Positions 61,303-64,000 of a DNA stretch of 64,000 bases are shown here, piece after piece. A program made the position numbers and the translations under genes. The DNA is taken from positions 48,768 to 112,767 of the forward strand of contig JAATGV010000038.1 in the NCBI GenBank assembly GCA_015654475.1, in the 5' to 3' direction. The number at the start of each line of letters is the position of its first letter. Positions within the stretch are counted from its first letter, which is position 1. Source of the stretch: Actinomycetales bacterium (GTDB taxonomy: Bacteria; Actinomycetota; Actinomycetes; Actinomycetales; Microbacteriaceae). The notes beneath the pieces are model-generated. The model did no database searches, was not told the origin of the DNA, and saw only the letters and a list, made by a program, of their open reading frames with translations.

Positions 61303-61992
61303 GTGACCTCTACGCGACTTGTACTTGCCGATCCTGCCGCCATCAGCGATCTGACCACCTTCGCGGGACGGGCCCTGCGGCTCGATGGCTCAGGTTCGGT
61401 GCGCATCCACACCTTCCCTGGAGGAATCGCCTGCTACGTCGCGCCTCTATACCCTACGGGGCTGGCGGACCCCACGCCGACCGTGCTCGCCGTGCGCACG
61501 GTACCGGGTGCGTGCAAAAGCGATGTCACCGACGCAGATGTCGACCTCGACGTGACCGTTGCCCTCGATGCTTTCGTTTCGGCTCTCGGCGAGACTGATG
61601 CCAGCCGTGAGGTGGTCATGCCGCCAGAGGCTTCTCTTGTGGCGTGGACGGCGGTGACTCCGCCGCGTACAGGATGGGAGTCGATCGGCTCGACCACCGA
61701 ACTGATGCTGCACACGGTTCTCGATGATGGCATTGCTGAAGTGGCACGAGGCTCGGGCTCGACGGGCGGCACGCCTGCCTCCGGAGCCTTGGCCGTGCAA
61801 AAGCTTCGCGGCCTGGTTTGGGGGAGGCCCGTTGAGGCGTGGGGAGGGCTGCCCGCGGGAGCAGCGTGGGCTCTCGACGGGCTTGGGTTCACTGCGCCGG
61901 GCGGGACCGTGAAGTTGTACCGCTCCGGCGTGTGGTTCCGCGCGTCAGCCCAGTTCGGCGACGTGCTTGCTCGCAGTCGGCCCACCTTTTAG
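61303..61992 (+). CDS. Conserved actinobacterial hypothetical protein
   Basis: 229 residues from the GTG at 61303 (MTSTRLVLADPA when read as a start); a TTG at 61282 would add seven. Soluble, no signal or membrane segment. A C-terminal stretch ending GVWFRASAQFGDVL looks conserved, but I cannot name a family. Family B element B3 starts 8 bp after its stop. Confidence 0.7.
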   Translation: MTSTRLVLADPAAISDLTTFAGRALRLDGSGSVRIHTFPGGIACYVAPLYPTGLADPTPTVLAVRTVPGACKSDVTDADVDLDVTVALDAFVSALGETDASREVVMPPEASLVAWTAVTPPRTGWESIGSTTELMLHTVLDDGIAEVARGSGSTGGTPASGALAVQKLRGLVWGRPVEAWGGLPAGAAWALDGLGFTAPGGTVKLYRSGVWFRASAQFGDVLARSRPTF

Positions 61993-61999
61993 TGCCTGC

Positions 62000-62079
62000 G
62001 TTGACGCTAACTGAGGAAATGCCGGCGGTCCGCGAGAATAGTCGTCTTGATGCCGGGCATTTCCTCTGTTAGCGTCAAC
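62000..62079. repeat. Family B palindromic element, solitary copy B3 (80 bp)
   Basis: Arms start GTTGACGCTAACTGAGGAAA and end in a near-perfect complement. Same length and arm size as B1 and B2, but with compensating changes in the arms (GAAGC to GACGC on the left, GCTTC to GCGTC on the right) that keep the stem paired. It lies between convergent gene ends. Confidence 0.93.
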
Positions 62080-62127
62080 CGCCCCGTCATGTGTGGGGTC
62101 GGAGTAGGCGGGTGCGGGAGTCTCGCC

Positions 62128-62544
62128 TTATTCGAAAGTGTTCACCATGGCGAATGCCGCGCGCGTGACGTAGTCGACGAACTCATCTCGAAGCGGCTCT
62201 GGCAACCCGGCGTCGTCGATGGCACCGGTCATGCAGGCGAGCCAACGGTCACGAGCATCCGGTGTGACAGCGAACGCCATGTGCCGCATGCGCAACCTCG
62301 GGTGACCACGTTCTTCGCTGTACGTGGTGGGCCCGCCCCAGTATTGTTCGAGGAACATGCGTAAGCGCACCTCGGCGGGTCCGAGATCGTCCTCGGGATA
62401 CATGGGTTTGAGCACGGGGTCGGCTGCCACTCGACGATAAAAGCCGCGGGCGATCGTCGCAAAGGTCTCCGCCCCGCCGATAGCCTCATAGAAGGATGCA
62501 ACCTCTTCGTGGCCATCTTCGCCACTGCCACTGATATCCACCAC
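62128..62544 (-). CDS. glbO: Truncated hemoglobin, group II (trHbO)
   Basis: 138 residues from GTG at 62544; a TTG at 62550 is equally possible. SFYEAIGGAETF and FYRRVAADPVLKPMYP lead to EQYWGGPTTYSEERGHPRLRMRHMAF, which contains the proximal His (RMRHMAF or HPRLR region) and the Tyr/Trp features of group II. Binds oxygen and detoxifies NO or peroxide in other Actinobacteria. Starts just after the mscS stop. Confidence 0.92.
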   Translation of the reverse strand: MVDISGSGEDGHEEVASFYEAIGGAETFATIARGFYRRVAADPVLKPMYPEDDLGPAEVRLRMFLEQYWGGPTTYSEERGHPRLRMRHMAFAVTPDARDRWLACMTGAIDDAGLPEPLRDEFVDYVTRAAFAMVNTFE

Positions 62545-62551
62545 AGACAAC

Positions 62552-63712
62552 CTATCCTCGATAACGATCTTCGAGAGGAGCAGAGTCGTCCGGCACATCG
62601 TCGTCGTCGTTGTCGATTCCAGAGGAGAGCACAGTCGTCGACCCAGGTGCAACCTGATCTGTCGGCCCTCCTGGGATCGGCGTCGGCTGCGTGCGCAACT
62701 TCGACGATCCAGTCTTGGCCGCTGCGGCATCAGCAGGCTTCTGCTCCGCATTTGTAGCCTTGGCGGCCCCTCGCTTGGTCTTGCGGGCAAGCAGTACTGG
62801 GGAGCCGTCGGCGGTCGCTAGTGGTATGCCCGCTTCGGCGAATCGATCATGGATGTGCCGACGTAGCTCGCGCGAAACCTCGGTCTGCTGCGCTGGCCGG
62901 GTCTTGACGGCGAGCTTGAACACCATTCCCGCGCCGCTTAGGCCGTCGAGTCCCCACACCTCCGAGGCACCGATGGTCTTGCCCGCCCACACCCGCTGGC
63001 TCAGCACCTCAGCGGCCGATTCCTTGAGGATCTTCTCGACCTCGTCAAAGTCTTGATCGCTCGGAACCGTCACCTCGACCACCGCGCGACCCCACCCCTG
63101 TGACTTGTTGCCAACCCGAACGATCTCGCCATTACGCACGTACCAGAGCGTGCCATCGACGTCGCGAACCTTCGTGACCCGCACGCCGACGGCTTCCACA
63201 AATCCCGTAGCGAGGCCGACATCCACAATGTCGCCGACACCAAGCTGGTCCTCGAACACCATGAACATGCCTGTCAACAGGTCTTTGATGATGTTCTGTG
63301 CGCCGAACGCGAGGGCGGCTCCGATAATTCCGGCGCTCGCGACGATGGTAGACACATTGAAGTTCAGTAATGCCAGCACCGTGCCGGCGGCGATGAACAC
63401 CAGAGTCCAGGTGATGAAGTTCTCAAGCACTGACCCGACGGTTCGAGTGCGTTGAATCACCCGCGCTTGCGCGAGAGGGGATACCAGTATCTGAGAGGTC
63501 TCCTCGATATGGCTTTTTGTCTTGGCGCCGGAGACGATGCGCTTCACCGTGCGGCGAAGCAACAGGATCAGGATGCGTCGCACCACGATCGTCACGATCA
63601 GCACCGAGACGATTGCTACGACGGTTCCCCAGTTGATCACTGTCGTGAAGAATCCGACAAACTGATCCCACCACGTTGGCGTCGCCGCGTCCTTGGCGAG
63701 AACAACGATCAC
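62552..63712 (-). CDS. mscS: Small-conductance mechanosensitive channel (MscS family)
   Basis: 386 residues. Three membrane segments (about 28-48, 100-125, 128-150). The pore helix includes SAGIIGAALAFGAQNIIKDLL, and the beta domain begins EDQLGVGDIVDVG. The tail beyond about 310 is Lys/Ala then Asp-rich and disordered. It opens under hypo-osmotic stress. It lies 3 bp after the pepN stop and directly before glbO, probably one operon. Confidence 0.93.
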   Translation of the reverse strand: MIVVLAKDAATPTWWDQFVGFFTTVINWGTVVAIVSVLIVTIVVRRILILLLRRTVKRIVSGAKTKSHIEETSQILVSPLAQARVIQRTRTVGSVLENFITWTLVFIAAGTVLALLNFNVSTIVASAGIIGAALAFGAQNIIKDLLTGMFMVFEDQLGVGDIVDVGLATGFVEAVGVRVTKVRDVDGTLWYVRNGEIVRVGNKSQGWGRAVVEVTVPSDQDFDEVEKILKESAAEVLSQRVWAGKTIGASEVWGLDGLSGAGMVFKLAVKTRPAQQTEVSRELRRHIHDRFAEAGIPLATADGSPVLLARKTKRGAAKATNAEQKPADAAAAKTGSSKLRTQPTPIPGGPTDQVAPGSTTVLSSGIDNDDDDVPDDSAPLEDRYRG

Positions 63713-63715
63713 GAG

Positions 63716-64000
63716 CTAGCTGTCCTTGTTTTGGGCGGCCAACGCTCTGCGCACGCTTGCCGCGTCTTCGATGATCATGCGTCGCAGTGCCGCAGGCTGG
63801 TCTGTGTGCGAGTCGAGCCACGCGTTGGCGCGCTCGAGCAGTCGTGCGTCAGCCAGTGGCGTCGGGAAGGCGCCGACGATGATGTCTTCGGCGACGTGAA
63901 AATTGCGGCTCTGCCACACCTCGACGATGCTGCGGAAGTATGTGTCCACGATGCCTTCGAGCAGTGTCGGGTCGTTCACACGGAGCAGCCCGGCTGCAGC
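63716..64000 (-). CDS. pepN: Aminopeptidase N, C-terminal fragment (continues beyond the window)
   Basis: The last 94 residues of a longer protein whose N-terminal part lies past the window end. YFRSIVEVWQSRNFHVAEDIIVG and LRRMIIEDAASVRRALAAQ match the ERAP1-like C-terminal domain of actinobacterial PepN. The catalytic HEXXH region is outside the window, so the name rests on the tail only. Confidence 0.75.
   Translation of the reverse strand, partial: AAAGLLRVNDPTLLEGIVDTYFRSIVEVWQSRNFHVAEDIIVGAFPTPLADARLLERANAWLDSHTDQPAALRRMIIEDAASVRRALAAQNKDS

Overview
The window looks like chromosome of a high-GC actinobacterium, most likely order Micrococcales and possibly Microbacteriaceae-like (inferred from gene content; no 16S gene is present). 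Supporting signs are an E2o-E1o fusion 2-oxoglutarate enzyme (Kgd), a SigH/RsrA redox sigma pair next to aroA-rsgA-hisN, an actinobacterial-type LigA with an extra insert before its helix-hairpin-helix region, GuaB1, Orn, GatCAB, PspC-type histidine kinases and frequent GTG/TTG starts.

Layout. 0-6.8 kb: a thiamine-binding-like protein, a truncated DUF4325 remnant, mnmA-ligA, nnrD and hisN. 6.9-10.7 kb: rsgA-aroA divergent from sigH-rsrA, with a good SigH-type promoter inside the aroA 5' end. 10.7-11.5 kb: non-coding and repeat-rich. 11.5-16.1 kb: a Nudix gene, a NarL-type response regulator with its PspC histidine kinase, and two divergent membrane proteins. 16.2-29.8 kb: metF-metE, kgd, guaB1, an ABC exporter and two CNNM/CorC proteins. 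31.2-37.8 kb: gatCAB, gap, a TetR gene and a membrane protein. 37.8-39.1 kb: non-coding, with repeats, hairpins and tRNA-His. 39-45.9 kb: a CGNR regulator, an EamA transporter, orn, a glutathione peroxidase, an MFS exporter with its TetR, and a hydrolase. 47-64 kb: a GH65 phosphorylase, a J-domain protein, tRNA-Arg, a broken Nudix gene, a flavin electron-transfer operon (FMN-binding lipoprotein, ApbE, NqrB-FNR fusion), an SSB paralogue, ettA, tesB, glbO, mscS and the end of pepN.

The most striking feature is not a classical operon. Three unrelated families of precisely built palindromic elements lie between genes. Family A has three copies, each exactly 137 bp, made of four 19-nt units (two forward, two reverse) at identical offsets. 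Family B has three copies, each exactly 80 bp, with 23-nt inverted arms. Family C has two copies with 21-nt units. Two A copies in inverted orientation bracket one AbiEi/DUF559 (Vsr-fold) endonuclease-like gene, and two B copies in direct orientation bracket a second, distantly similar DUF559 gene. One further copy of each family stands alone. This resembles the REP/RAYT relationship but with a different protein family. I propose it as the candidate undescribed system: a palindrome family plus its own DUF559 protein.
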